The notes under the pieces are model-generated. The model saw only the letters and a list, made by a program, of their open reading frames with translations, made no database searches and was not told the DNA's origin. From AP-15 sp963846635 (lineage in GTDB: Bacteria > Pseudomonadota > Alphaproteobacteria > ATCC43930 > CGMCC-115725): a stretch of 64,000 nt of DNA. The stretch spans positions 308,597 through 372,596 of the forward strand of contig CAWJXM010000059.1 in NCBI GenBank assembly GCA_963846635.1, given 5' to 3'. Below are positions 18,530-26,785 of this stretch, one piece after another (positions within the stretch are counted from its first letter, which is position 1; each line of letters begins with the position of its first letter). Position numbers and translations under genes: made by a program.

Positions 18530-18721
18530 ACCGGCCGCCATCGGGCGGGCCGCTCTGCGGCAATCTTTCCTGCCGCCCAGCACATCGGATGGTGACGGCG
18601 GCGAAAACAGAGCATATCTTTCATTTGTGTCTTTGCGCTACGAAACATACCGCCGACCGCTAGCATGGTACGGTCGGATTACGCGCATCCTGCCGCCCAT
18701 CGTTAATATCCAGGTGAGATC

Positions 18722-18985
18722 ATGATCGGACCACCGGGATTGCCAAAATTTGGACGCCGTGTCTTTTCATTTAAAGCGGCACAGGCAAAGCGGCCGCACC
18801 AGACCCGATATGTGTGGAGAGTCGCTGCTGGTCTTTACATGGCGGGTGTGCTCGCGCATTTCAGCCATCATCTGGCGTTCAACTTTGCCCAAGGCGATCC
18901 GTCTTTCGGCCGGGCGCTGGTTGCCGCGCCGGTCAGCCTTGTCTGGCCGGCCGATCTGATCGGCACCCTGATCTCGCTGACCTGA
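18722..18985 (+). CDS. Small hypothetical membrane-associated protein
   Basis: The 87-residue product has an ATG preceded by AGGTGAGATC. A basic N-terminal segment is followed by a moderately hydrophobic helix (VAAGLYMAGVLAHFSHHLAF). A second hydrophobic stretch, ALVAAPVSLVWPADLIGTLI, ends the protein. The motif GVLAHFSHHLAFNFAQGDPS appears characteristic but I do not recognise a named family. It could be a two-helix membrane protein. The gene stands alone between the permease and the convergent GST gene. Confidence 0.5.
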   Translation: MIGPPGLPKFGRRVFSFKAAQAKRPHQTRYVWRVAAGLYMAGVLAHFSHHLAFNFAQGDPSFGRALVAAPVSLVWPADLIGTLISLT

Positions 18986-19080
18986 TCCGAGCAGGCGGCG
19001 CTCCAGCGCCGCAGCCGGTCCGGGTCGCGCCGCTGTGCTGATAGCAGCCTTGAGCCAGAGATAGCCCTGACCTATCCGGT

Positions 19081-19692
19081 TCAGAGGCCGGGGAGCTTTG
19101 GCGTTTCCTTCCAGGCGGAGCGGGCACGGGCTGCGTCGAGATAGGCGCTGACCCTGGGGAAGCCGGCGAGGCTAAAACCGGCCCTTTCGATCACATTAAA
19201 GATCGGACAATAGGCGCAGTCGACCAGGCTGAAATCGTCGCCGAGCATCCATTGGTTGTGCTGCAGGCGGTCCTCGATGATCGGAAGTACGGCCTTGAGT
19301 GCCGCTTCGCCGCGCGCAACGACGGCTTCATCGACAGCAACTCCGGTGACCCTGGCGCGGATGCGAAGCGCAACCTCGCCCGCCGCCGGCATGATGTGCT
19401 GCGACAAAAAGAACAGCCATTGGAGGGCTTGCGCCCGCCCCGCCGTCGACACCGGCCACAGCCGGCCGGTTGTCTCGCCGAGATAGGCAAGGATCGCGTG
19501 CGACTCCGATAATGTCGTGCCGTCATCGACCAGGACCGGCACCCGGCCGGCAGGATTGACCGCGAGAAAGGCGGGCTGCTTGTGCTGCCCTTTAGCCAGA
19601 TCAACCGGGATGAGCTCGCAATCGAGTCCCAGCTCTTTGAGCGCGAAGGTAACCTTCTGCGGGTTGGGCGATGGAAAATGATAGAGTTTCAT
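19081..19692 (-). CDS. Glutathione S-transferase family protein
   Basis: 203 residues with the standard two-domain GST layout. The N-terminal thioredoxin-like part has MKLYHFPSPNPQKVTFALKE, VNPAGRVPVLVDDGTTLSES with the conserved cis-proline (VPVL), and the GSH-contacting ES pair, followed by HAILAYLGE. The C-terminal helical domain ends LGDDFSLVDCAYCPIF (N-capping box). GSTs conjugate or reduce electrophiles using glutathione in the cytoplasm. The substrate is unknown. The SRPBCC/ArsR pair lies just upstream on the same strand (15-bp gap), so the three genes could form one unit. Confidence 0.9.
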   Translation of the reverse strand: MKLYHFPSPNPQKVTFALKELGLDCELIPVDLAKGQHKQPAFLAVNPAGRVPVLVDDGTTLSESHAILAYLGETTGRLWPVSTAGRAQALQWLFFLSQHIMPAAGEVALRIRARVTGVAVDEAVVARGEAALKAVLPIIEDRLQHNQWMLGDDFSLVDCAYCPIFNVIERAGFSLAGFPRVSAYLDAARARSAWKETPKLPGL

Positions 19693-19707
19693 GATCTTCG
19701 TCCTCTG

Positions 19708-20139
19708 CTAACGAGTTGCGTCTTCGGCATATTGAGCCAGCACGATGTCCCATCCACTGGCGAAGCCCTTACCCCTCTCTCGCATCGTCGGGCTGGTTTC
19801 GAACCCGCGATGCTCAAGATCGACGCGGGTGCCGCCCGCTATGGCGGCGAAGCGGACCTCCACCTCCGTAGTCGCGTCCCATGCGGGAGGTTTGAAGGTG
19901 AACGCGATCAGGTGCGGCGGCTCGCAACGGATCACCCGGCCGATTTCGCATTCGCTCCCATCAGTGAAGCGTTCGTAGAAACGGCCGCCCACGTGGTCGT
20001 CGAGAAAGATCTCGTTAGCCCGCTCGCGGGCCATCGAAAACCCGCGCTTCAGCGGCCACCAGCGGCCAATCTCGCTGGTGAAGACGCGGAATGCCTTGTC
20101 CGGACCGCAGCTGACATTGACTGATTTCCGGATCGTCAT
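19708..20139 (-). CDS. SRPBCC (AHSA1-like) domain protein
   Basis: 143 residues with the AHSA1/START-like pattern: VNVSCGPDKAFRVFTSEIGR at the start, WWPLKRGFSM, then DDHVGGRFYERFTDGSECEI, and a central PHLIAFTFKPPAWDATTEVE. This helix-grip fold binds hydrophobic ligands. Its start overlaps the stop of the ArsR gene by four bases (ATGA), a classic translational coupling. ArsR-SRPBCC pairs are widespread and often have a glutathione or toxic-compound link, consistent with the GST gene downstream. The ligand is unknown. Confidence 0.88.
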   Translation of the reverse strand: MTIRKSVNVSCGPDKAFRVFTSEIGRWWPLKRGFSMARERANEIFLDDHVGGRFYERFTDGSECEIGRVIRCEPPHLIAFTFKPPAWDATTEVEVRFAAIAGGTRVDLEHRGFETSPTMRERGKGFASGWDIVLAQYAEDATR

Positions 20140-20459
20140 TCACCCTCCTCCGCCACGCGCCTGAAGGCATCGAATGCAATATCCCAAAAGGCGCTCAATT
20201 CCTCGATTTGCGTCGCGGCGGCGCGTATCGCCGCTCCGGCGCCGGGCGCCAGCGCATACACCCGCTCGCGTCCTGACTTAGCCGCTTGAATAAGCCCGGC
20301 GCGTTGCAATACCCGGGCGTGCTTGCAGATCGCCGGTCGGCTTACCGCAAAGCCGCGCGCCAGATCCCCGGCGCGGCGTGGCCGCTCTGCGAGCCGGTGC
20401 AACATCTCGCGACGGATCGGGTAGCCGACGGCAGTGAGAATATCGTCAACCTGTGCCAT
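20136..20459 (-). CDS. ArsR-family transcriptional regulator
   Basis: The 107-residue winged-helix protein has ILTAVGYPIRREMLHRLAER, PRRAGDLARGFAVSRPAICK (recognition helix, the pattern typical of ArsR regulators paired with SRPBCC proteins), then HARVLQRAGLIQAAKSGRER, VYAL. There is no CxC metal motif, so it is probably not a metal sensor. It is the first gene of the ArsR-SRPBCC unit, overlapping the SRPBCC start by four bases. An inverted repeat 11 bp upstream of its start is the likely operator. Confidence 0.9.
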   Translation of the reverse strand: MAQVDDILTAVGYPIRREMLHRLAERPRRAGDLARGFAVSRPAICKHARVLQRAGLIQAAKSGRERVYALAPGAGAAIRAAATQIEELSAFWDIAFDAFRRVAEEGE

Positions 20460-20470
20460 CGTATGGATGC

Positions 20471-20486
20471 GTAACCATAAGGTTAC
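20471..20486. promoter_or_regulatory. Candidate ArsR operator
   Basis: GTAACC-ATAA-GGTTAC is a perfect 6-bp inverted repeat with a 4-base spacer, directly upstream of the arsR-like gene. It also lies upstream of the divergent OB-fold gene, so one site could control both directions. The TAACC/GGTTA half-sites resemble sites used by SRPBCC-linked ArsR repressors. Confidence 0.6.
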
Positions 20487-20564
20487 ATAATGTCAAGCGG
20501 CGATTTCTCCGGTTGGCAGCGGCAGGTTTCCACGCTCAGAATGGGAGCCGAGGGAGGACGCAGC

Positions 20565-20966
20565 ATGGAGCGGATCGCACACTCGCCATTGGCGATCTAT
20601 CAGCAATATCTCGACAAAGGCGAGCTCGCCTATCAGTGGAGCCCGGAAGCAAACCGGGCGGTGTTTTATCCGCGCGTCATCTGCCCTTATACCGGCAGTG
20701 ACCGCCTCGAATGGCGGGTCAGCGCCGGTCTCGGCACGGTTTATGCGACAACCGTCACCCATCCGCGCGAGGGGGCGCCCTATAACGTAGCGGTGATCGA
20801 TGTCGATGAAGGCTTTCGGTTGATGAGCCGGGTCGAAGACATCGCTCCTGAAGTGGTCAGAATCGGGATGCGCGTCAAGTTTCGGGTTCATCGGCCCAAG
20901 GGCGATCAGGCTTCCGGCGACGAGCCGCCCTATCCGGTCTTCGTCCCGGTAGGGGAGGGCGCGTGA
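20565..20966 (+). CDS. OB-fold (DUF35-type) protein, thiolase partner
   Basis: I choose the ATG at 20565 (GGGAGGACGCAGC before it), giving 133 residues. The protein has the OB-fold pattern of DUF35: SPLAIYQQYLDKGELAYQWS, FYPRVICPYTGSDRLEWRVS, TVYATTVTHPREG, then PYNVAVIDVDEGFRLMSRVE and MRVKFRVH. These proteins usually form complexes with SCP2-type thiolases. The rubredoxin-like zinc ribbon that often precedes the OB fold is reduced here to a single Cys (VICPYTG), so zinc binding is unlikely. Its stop overlaps the start of the thiolase gene (GTGA). Confidence 0.85.
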   Translation: MERIAHSPLAIYQQYLDKGELAYQWSPEANRAVFYPRVICPYTGSDRLEWRVSAGLGTVYATTVTHPREGAPYNVAVIDVDEGFRLMSRVEDIAPEVVRIGMRVKFRVHRPKGDQASGDEPPYPVFVPVGEGA

Positions 20967-22120
20967 TGGATGGACTGCAGCGCGGCGCCGCCGCGATCGT
21001 TGGCGTCGCCGAGTCCGATCTGGGAGCGGTTGCCGCCGAGATGACCCCGATCGATTTGATGGCCCAGGGCATCCACCGCGCCCTCGCCGATTGCGGGCTT
21101 TCGCTCAGCGATGTCGACGGCTTGATCTGCGCCACGGCGCAGAGCCGCACCTCAGGCCTCAGCCTCGCCGAATATCTCGGCATCTCGCCGGCCTTTATCG
21201 ACACCACGATCCTTGGCGGCTCGTCCTTCATGTTTCATGTGGCGCACGCCCAGATGGCACTGCAGCTGGGGCTGTGTCAGGTTGCGGTCATCGCCTATGG
21301 CTCGACCCAACGTACGATCGGGCGCCGCCACGCCTCGGTACGCGAATACAACCCGTACGAGACCCCGTTCCGCCCGTTTCTGCCGTCGACCGCCTACGCG
21401 CTGGCTGCCTCGCGGCACATGTACCAATACGGGACGACGCGCGAGCAATTGGCTGCGGTCGCGGTGGCGGCGCGTGAATGGGCGCTCAAAAACCCGGTCG
21501 CCTGGGAAAAGAACCCGCTGACGATCGCCGAGGTGCTGTCCGCTCGCATGATCAGCTACCCGTTTACGGTGCGCGACTGTTGTCTGGTGACCGACGGCGG
21601 CGGTGCGGTGATCATGACCACCGCCGAGCGTGCCCGTTCGCTGAAAAAGCTGCCGGCCTATGTGCTCGGTTGCGGGCAGGCGATCACCCACGCCAATATA
21701 TCGAGCATGCCCGATCTGACGGTGACCGGTGCGGTGCCCTCCGGCCGTGCCGCTTACGATATGGCAAAACTCGGGCCCGCCGATATCGACGTGCTCGAAC
21801 TCTACGACGCGTTCACGATCAACACGATCCTGTTTCTCGAGGACCTCGGCTTTTGCAAAAAGGGCGAAGGCGGGTCTTTTGTCGAGGGCGGACGCATCGC
21901 GCCGGGCGGCAGTCTGCCGGTCAACACCAATGGCGGCGGGCTCTCCTATTGCCACCCCGGCATGTATGGCCTGTTTCTGTTGATCGAGGCGACGCGGCAG
22001 TTGCGCGGCGAATGCGGTTCCCGCCAGGTCGCGAATTGCGAGGTCGCCCTCGCTCACGGCAATGGCGGCGTCCTGTCGTCGCAAGCCACTGTCATCCTCG
22101 GCACCCACGCGACGACTTAA
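20963..22120 (+). CDS. SCP2-like thiolase-fold protein
   Basis: 385 residues with thiolase-fold features: AIVGVAESDLGAVAAEMTPI, DVDGLICATAQSRTSGLSLA, DVLELYDAFTINTILFLEDL, GFC, and GGGLSYCHPGMYGLFLLIEA near the end. At the nucleophile position (85-93) the sequence is GGSSFMFHV, with serine where thiolases carry Cys, and the C-terminal CxG motif is replaced by AHGNGG. The conserved His of the HPG motif remains. This matches a branch of SCP2-type thiolase-like proteins that pair with OB-fold partners, some of which act as aldolases on steroid side chains. A coupled thiolytic activity is unlikely. The start is GTG. Confidence 0.85.
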   Translation: MMDGLQRGAAAIVGVAESDLGAVAAEMTPIDLMAQGIHRALADCGLSLSDVDGLICATAQSRTSGLSLAEYLGISPAFIDTTILGGSSFMFHVAHAQMALQLGLCQVAVIAYGSTQRTIGRRHASVREYNPYETPFRPFLPSTAYALAASRHMYQYGTTREQLAAVAVAAREWALKNPVAWEKNPLTIAEVLSARMISYPFTVRDCCLVTDGGGAVIMTTAERARSLKKLPAYVLGCGQAITHANISSMPDLTVTGAVPSGRAAYDMAKLGPADIDVLELYDAFTINTILFLEDLGFCKKGEGGSFVEGGRIAPGGSLPVNTNGGGLSYCHPGMYGLFLLIEATRQLRGECGSRQVANCEVALAHGNGGVLSSQATVILGTHATT

Positions 22121-22304
22121 GATAATTCATTTGATGGCGTGTAGGACGGACGAGCGACGCGTATTCCGCCGATCATTCGCCTGCTCGCTAGCGATAGGGC
22201 GGAACGCGCTGCGTTTTTCCGGCCTATTTGCTATCAGGAACAGCGCGGCTTGAGCTAATTTGGTTCCGGTGATGCTGTCGGGCCGTTAGTAAAGCCCTTA
22301 CCAC

Positions 22305-22326
22305 CACTCCCGAAGCTATGGGAGTG
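22305..22326. terminator. Hairpin downstream of the thiolase gene
   Basis: CACTCCC, an 8-base loop, then GGGAGTG form a perfect 7-bp stem about 185 bp after the thiolase stop and 70 bp before the IS1-family element. There is no T-run. It may be a transcript end or the leftover of another mobile element. Confidence 0.3.
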
Positions 22327-22395
22327 CCTACTAAACTGATGGATGCTCAGCCGCAAACCCTAAGACTGTGCTCCTTAAATCACTAAATCTCATTA

Positions 22396-23217
22396 GAGAA
22401 TCCTAACTTTAGATACATGTGAGGAATTTGGTGTAGAAGGGCATGGTTCGCCATAGAAAGGGGGAGCCATGGGCGGGATTGTCTGCAAGCGCTGTCAAGG
22501 GACGGATTACGTCAAGAGGGGAACGGTTCGCAATCTGCAACGCTACCAACGCAAGGCCTGCGGATGCAATTTCACGAACACGCCGCCGCGTGGCAAGCCG
22601 CCGGGAATGAAGGCTCTGGCGCTGATGCTTTATGCCATGGGCAATATGAGCTTTTGCAGCATCGCTCGCCTTCTCGGGGTCAGCGATGTCGCGGTCCTTA
22701 AGTGGGTTCGTAACGAAGCCCGGCGGCTGCCCGAACCGGCCGTGACAGCCGAGACCGTCATTATCACGCTCGACGAGATGTGGCATTTTCTCAAAAAAAG
22801 ACTGAAAAACTCTGGATTTGGCGAGCGTATGACCCTGTCCGTCGGCGCACCGTCGCCGGGGTGCTTGGTGGCCGTGATGATGCCGCCCCCGCCTTCGCGG
22901 GGGCAGGCTCTGTCAAAAGCTCCTCGATAAAGTCGGGATCCAGGGCAAACCCTTCCTAACCGACGATTGGGAAGGCTTTCACCGCCTCATTCCGCAGGAT
23001 CAACTCTTCACCGGTAAAGACCTGACGTTCTCCATCGAGCAGGACAACAGCAACATTCGTCACTTCGTCGCCCGCTTTCGCCGTCGTACCAAGGTCGTTT
23101 CCAAAGCCGTGGAGATGGTCGATCTGTCCCTGCGCATCTATCATCACTTCCACGACAATCCGTGCAACTTCGCCGCCCTCGTCGCCACCTTCCTATGTAT
23201 CTTCAGTTAGGACTCTC
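22396..23217 (+). mobile_element. IS1-family insertion sequence
   Basis: An element of about 820 bp with imperfect 23-bp terminal inverted repeats. The left end starts GAGAATCCTAACTTTAGATA; the right end, read inwards, starts GAGAGTCCTAACTGAAGATA (3 mismatches). It carries an IS1-type transposase read through a run of A residues. No clear target duplication is visible at these ends, so either the exact ends differ by a few bases or the insertion is old. Confidence 0.75.
22469..23210 (+). CDS. IS1-family transposase, probably made by -1 frameshifting
   Basis: The first frame (InsA-like) has an N-terminal zinc-finger-like CKRCQG...CGCNF, a homeodomain-like helix-turn-helix (FCSIARLLGVSDVAVLKWVR) and runs into CTC-AAA-AAA-AGA near 22790. 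A -1 slip on the seven A residues gives KTEKLWIWRAYDPVRRRTVA and then the catalytic part with DDWEGFHRLIPQDQLFTGKD, FSIEQDNSNIRHFVARFRRR and the terminal FAALVATFLCIFS. IS1 elements are known to fuse their two frames by -1 slippage on A-rich heptamers. The whole coding length is intact on that assumption. Alternatively a single base was lost. Confidence 0.8.
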
Positions 23218-23540
23218 AAGCACGGATACGGTCTATGCATGCCCGCGTGGCCATGCGACGGGATGTGATAAACTCGTCTCTTACAATGTCGTACTTTCTG
23301 AATTCATACACCTTTACAGTGCTGGCCATTTTATTTCTCTCTTTTAGATTGTAATCTGGCCGAACGATCATTAAGAGCTGATTTTGCAGATGGCGTCAAA
23401 TACTTTTGTACGTCACCGGACAATTAAGCTTCATCAGCTCCGAGGGGAGGCCCTCCAAAATAAAGACAGAAAACCGCTGGTTTTGACACGTAACCGCCCG
23501 GAAGAGATTTAGCCCGCCGAGTGCTTTTTTTAATATTCAA
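23218..23540. other. AT-richer intergenic stretch, no gene seen
   Basis: Between the IS1-type element and the small gene at 23541 I find no frame with family features. Base composition is visibly more AT-rich than the surroundings, with several T-runs, suggesting transferred or non-coding DNA. Confidence 0.4.
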
Positions 23541-23819
23541 TCAGTCTATCGGCCGAATCTCATAATTAAATCCCAACTCTTTTCGTATTGTATCGCACGT
23601 TGCTAGGGCATTACCGTAACCTCTGATCCGCTTGGCAAATTGTTGGGCTACACACCAAACCCCAGCCATGTAGTAGGTTTCATAGTCGGTGTTGCTGTCA
23701 ACTCTGACAATGATCCAATCCGAGTGCCGTGACTTTCGTCCGGCAATTATGCTTTCCCGGCAAGACCGGAGCATCTCTGATTGCTCCCCGTGCTCATGGA
23801 AGCAAACGTTCGTACTCAT
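23541..23819 (-). CDS. Small hypothetical protein overlapping the Crp-like gene
   Basis: A 92-residue frame beginning MSTNVCFHEHGEQSEMLRSC. It is polar and mixed in composition; its second half, VDSNTDYETYYMAGVWCVAQ followed by QFAKRIRGYG, looks like a genuine folded segment. Its start lies 26 bp inside the 3' end of the Crp-like gene on the same strand, in another frame, which would suit translational coupling. I do not recognise a family. An alternative shorter start is the internal Met at MLRSCRES. Confidence 0.45.
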   Translation of the reverse strand: MSTNVCFHEHGEQSEMLRSCRESIIAGRKSRHSDWIIVRVDSNTDYETYYMAGVWCVAQQFAKRIRGYGNALATCDTIRKELGFNYEIRPID

Positions 23820-24495
23820 TCCTGACAATGCGGTAGCACTCACAGCAGGCCGACTCCAAGCCTGTACGGTCGATGATGGTAATCTGGCCATGCCCGTTGT
23901 CGATCAGCCGAGCAGCCCTCAGCTCACCCAGTGCAACAGTGACGCCAGCCCGCCGCACCCCGAGCATTATCGACAGAAACTCGTGGCTGAGCAGCAACCG
24001 ATCACTGGTCGCGCGATCACGGGCCATCAGCAACCAGCGGGCAAGGCGCTCAGACAAATTGTGTCGGTTGTTGCAGCCCACCGATAAGGAGACCTGAGTG
24101 TGGAACGCCTCGACGTACCGAAGCAGCAACCCAAAAAGAGCGGGGATCCGGCCTATTTCATCCCGGAATGTGCCTGCCTGCATTCGTAAGGCAGAACCGG
24201 GGAGCTGTATCATCGCTTCGAGAGGGAAGGAGTTCGCACCGAGCAGTACCGGAATCCCGACAAATCCCTCGTTACCGATCACTCCTACCTCGATCGCGGC
24301 TCCGTTTCCTAGAGCCTGTACAAGCGACACGATCCCCTCTTGGACAAAATAGACATGATCGATTGGAGTATTCGGCTTTGAGAGCGTCTGTTTAAGCTCT
24401 AACATGACAGGCTCAAAGTGCGGCCTGAGGCGATCGAGATCCTCAGATACTAACGCGCGGAGTAGCCGATTTGAGATAGAGAGCGTGGGGGGCAT
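23794..24495 (-). CDS. Crp/Fnr-family transcriptional regulator
   Basis: The 233-residue protein starts MPPTLSISNRLLRALVSEDL behind GGGAGGGAAGAGTAC. The N-terminal cyclic-nucleotide-binding-like beta-barrel has PNTPIDHVYFVQEGIVSLVQ, GAAIEVGVIGNEGFVGIPVL and a long dimer helix. The C-terminal helix-turn-helix (LSHEFLSIMLGVRRAGVTVA) shows the spacing of Crp-type regulators. No Fnr-type cysteine cluster or cAMP-binding Arg-Ser pair is evident, so the ligand is unknown. This VGxPVLLG-type subgroup is common in rhizobia and responds to undefined signals. A small gene overlaps its 3' end. Confidence 0.88.
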   Translation of the reverse strand: MPPTLSISNRLLRALVSEDLDRLRPHFEPVMLELKQTLSKPNTPIDHVYFVQEGIVSLVQALGNGAAIEVGVIGNEGFVGIPVLLGANSFPLEAMIQLPGSALRMQAGTFRDEIGRIPALFGLLLRYVEAFHTQVSLSVGCNNRHNLSERLARWLLMARDRATSDRLLLSHEFLSIMLGVRRAGVTVALGELRAARLIDNGHGQITIIDRTGLESACCECYRIVRNEYERLLP

Positions 24496-24721
24496 GTACT
24501 CTTCCCTCCCAAAAGTCGGGCAAGAGCACAGGCATCTCTCAGCCGTTCGCACCCCGAGGGCTTTTTTTGCGGACGATTTTCAGAATATGGCAATTCACCG
24601 CGGCGATTACGAAAGAAAAAATGGTGCGCTGCGAAATTTCTTGGTGACGCGTTTAAACCCGCGGCCACGCATCGCACCCGGACAAGCGAACCCGGCTATC
24701 GAGTTCTTGGCGACGCTCAGG

Positions 24722-25471
24722 CTAGGCTAGGCTAACGTCCTGCCACGGGGTGACCTCCGGGAGCCACGAGGCAAAGCGGAACCCCGGCCGCAAATCGGGG
24801 TCGGCGCGGGTTGGAAGTGCGATCAGCGCGCTCGACACGGTGCCATAGCCCTCGACACAAAACCGCATAGCGGCGGTTGATGGCTCGCCAGGTGGTGCAC
24901 GGCCGCTGCTGAGCAGTTCCTGCCAGCCTGTCCAATCGCCCCGATCGGGGTCGGGCACGGGCCAAGCCCGGAATGCCGGCAGAGCGAGCTGCAATCTTCG
25001 GGTGCCGAGATCGTCGATATCACCAGCTGCGATCAGCGACAATCCCTCCTTCAACGGGTGAACTTCGACGCGGCGGCCGGCGGCATGGCGCAACCAGAAC
25101 CCGTCGCGCTCGTCGGCCACGATCAGGTTGAAGGTACGGTAAGCATCAGGGTCGAGATGCGCCAAGGCCTGGGCAGCATCGACCGCATCGGCATGGTCGA
25201 GCGCCTCCAGTACCAATTCGCCCCGCGAGCGGCGGCCCGCGGCAGGTCCCAGCGACCCGGTGCGGTTCAGCACCGCGGCGGCGACCCCCCAATCGTTGAT
25301 GGCGAGCCACGACCCTCCGGCAAGGAGATCGAGCCCGCCCACCACCTCGGACCGATCGGACCAATGTCGGCCCGGCGCTCGCCACGGCCGGTCAATCATT
25401 TCGTCGCGATTGGCGCCGATCAGCACCGGCCAACGGTGGTCGGGACGACGCAGAATGACGAGAGTACACAT
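24722..25471 (-). CDS. NRDE-family protein (TANGO2-like)
   Basis: The 249-residue protein starts MCTLVILRRPDHRWPVLIGA, giving NRDE, the motif that names the family. The invariant Cys2 is an N-terminal-nucleophile candidate. Further family features are GRHWSDRSEVVGGLDLLAGG, SWLAINDWGVAAAVLNR and YRTFNLIVADERDGFWLRH. The eukaryotic relative TANGO2 is linked to lipid/heme homeostasis; the bacterial function is uncertain. The upstream codons to 25534 are excluded because Cys must be residue 2. The gene is divergent from the zeta-subunit gene. Confidence 0.9.
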   Translation of the reverse strand: MCTLVILRRPDHRWPVLIGANRDEMIDRPWRAPGRHWSDRSEVVGGLDLLAGGSWLAINDWGVAAAVLNRTGSLGPAAGRRSRGELVLEALDHADAVDAAQALAHLDPDAYRTFNLIVADERDGFWLRHAAGRRVEVHPLKEGLSLIAAGDIDDLGTRRLQLALPAFRAWPVPDPDRGDWTGWQELLSSGRAPPGEPSTAAMRFCVEGYGTVSSALIALPTRADPDLRPGFRFASWLPEVTPWQDVSLA

Positions 25472-25580
25472 CGGCTCTGGTTGTTCTTGCCTTGCCGCTG
25501 CCGCGAGATCAGGCAATATCGGATGGCGGGTCAAACAAAACCAGCCATATTCGGCCAGCCATATTTGGGATGAGGGCGCG

Positions 25581-25901
25581 ATGCCTACTTTCGCCGACCG
25601 TGAAAAGGAATTCGAAACGCGGTTTCAGTATGATCAGGAGTTCAAGTTCAAAGCGACCGCACGCCGCAACCGCCTGTTGGGCCTATGGGCGGCGCAGCGT
25701 CTGGGGCTGCTCGGCGGCGACGCCGAGGCCTATAGCAAGCGGGTCGTCGAGGCCCAGTTCGAGCCCGGCGGTGACAGGAACGTCATCGATAAAATCGCCA
25801 CCGATCTCGGTACCAAGGATCCGACGATGACCATCGCCCGCGTCAGCTTTGAGCTCGAACATTTCGCCGAGCAGGCCAAACAGCAACTAATGCAGGAGTA
25901 G
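25581..25901 (+). CDS. ATP synthase zeta/inhibitor subunit (DUF1476)
   Basis: 106 residues, the usual length. The DUF1476 pattern is unmistakable: MPTFADREKEFETRFQYDQE, FKFKATARRNRLLGLWAAQR, LGLLGGDAEAYSKRVVEAQF, EPGGDRNVIDKI. In Paracoccus and relatives this four-helix protein inhibits the F1-ATPase, blocking wasteful ATP hydrolysis; the N-terminal residues insert into F1. The family is largely restricted to Alphaproteobacteria, making this the best taxonomic marker in the window. The gene is alone; other ATP synthase genes are not nearby. Confidence 0.93.
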   Translation: MPTFADREKEFETRFQYDQEFKFKATARRNRLLGLWAAQRLGLLGGDAEAYSKRVVEAQFEPGGDRNVIDKIATDLGTKDPTMTIARVSFELEHFAEQAKQQLMQE

Positions 25902-25906
25902 CGGCT

Positions 25907-26785
25907 CTATACCGGCCGGTCACCCTTGACCGTTACCCGGTGGCCGGAACGGGTGTGCGGCCAGTAGTCCCACATCGCGTGATGCTGGACGCAGCGATTG
26001 TCCCAGAAGGCGATCGAGTTCTCCCGCCAGCGGAAGCGGCATTGGAACAGCGGGTTTGCCATGTGCTTGAAGAGATATTGTAGGATGCCGGTGCTTTCGT
26101 CGCGCGGAATGCCATTGATGTATCGGGTGAAACCCTCATTGACATAGAGCGCCTTCCGGCCGGTCACCGGATGCGTGCGCACGATCGGATGATCGGCGAA
26201 GGGATAGCTTTCCTTGTCTTTTATGCCGTAATTTGCGTATTGCCCGCGATAATGCTCGCCGTCATGGCGCGCGGTCAGGCCTTCGAGATAGGTCTTCATC
26301 CGGTCGCTCAGCGCCTCATAGGCCGCATACATGTTGGCGAACAGCGTATCGCCGCCGCGCGGCGGGCATTTACGGATATAGAGGATCGACCCCATGGGGG
26401 GCTCGAGATCGCACGACACGTCGGAATGCCAGCCCTCCCCATTGGCGCGCGGGCTATCCTTGTCGGCGTGGATGATCATCAGCTCCGGGTGGCCAGGCTC
26501 CGAGGGCGCCGCCGGATGGATGTGCAATTCACCAAACCGGCGCCCGAAATCGAGGTGCTGGTCCGGGGTCAGGTGCTGGTCGCGAAAGAAGATCACCAAA
26601 TTCTCGGCCAACGCGCGGTGGACCTCGTCCATCTGCTGGTTGCTGATCTCGCGTAGATCGATCCCGCCGATCTCGCCGCCGATGATCGGCGTCAGTTTGT
26701 CGACCGTGATCGTCTCATAGGGCGCCGCTTCCTCCGGCATATATTTGATTCGCGGGCCATTCCTGCTGCGCAGCGAGCTGTTCAT
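25907..26785 (-). CDS. TauD/TfdA-family Fe(II)/2-oxoglutarate dioxygenase
   Basis: 292 residues. The jelly-roll iron triad is visible: His120 and Asp122 in GEGWHSDVSCD, and a distal His at 268/269 in DNRCVQHHAMWDYW. The 2-oxoglutarate-binding Arg is about 283 in RSGHRVTVKG. Other family motifs are AENLVIFFRDQHLTPDQHLD and NEGFTRYINGIPRDEST. Enzymes of this type hydroxylate taurine, alkyl sulfates, aryloxyacids or similar. The sulfatase-rich region is some 10 kb away, and no sulfur-transport genes adjoin it, so the substrate is unassigned. Its start overlaps the end of the XRE antitoxin-like gene by 4 bp. Confidence 0.9.
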   Translation of the reverse strand: MNSSLRSRNGPRIKYMPEEAAPYETITVDKLTPIIGGEIGGIDLREISNQQMDEVHRALAENLVIFFRDQHLTPDQHLDFGRRFGELHIHPAAPSEPGHPELMIIHADKDSPRANGEGWHSDVSCDLEPPMGSILYIRKCPPRGGDTLFANMYAAYEALSDRMKTYLEGLTARHDGEHYRGQYANYGIKDKESYPFADHPIVRTHPVTGRKALYVNEGFTRYINGIPRDESTGILQYLFKHMANPLFQCRFRWRENSIAFWDNRCVQHHAMWDYWPHTRSGHRVTVKGDRPV

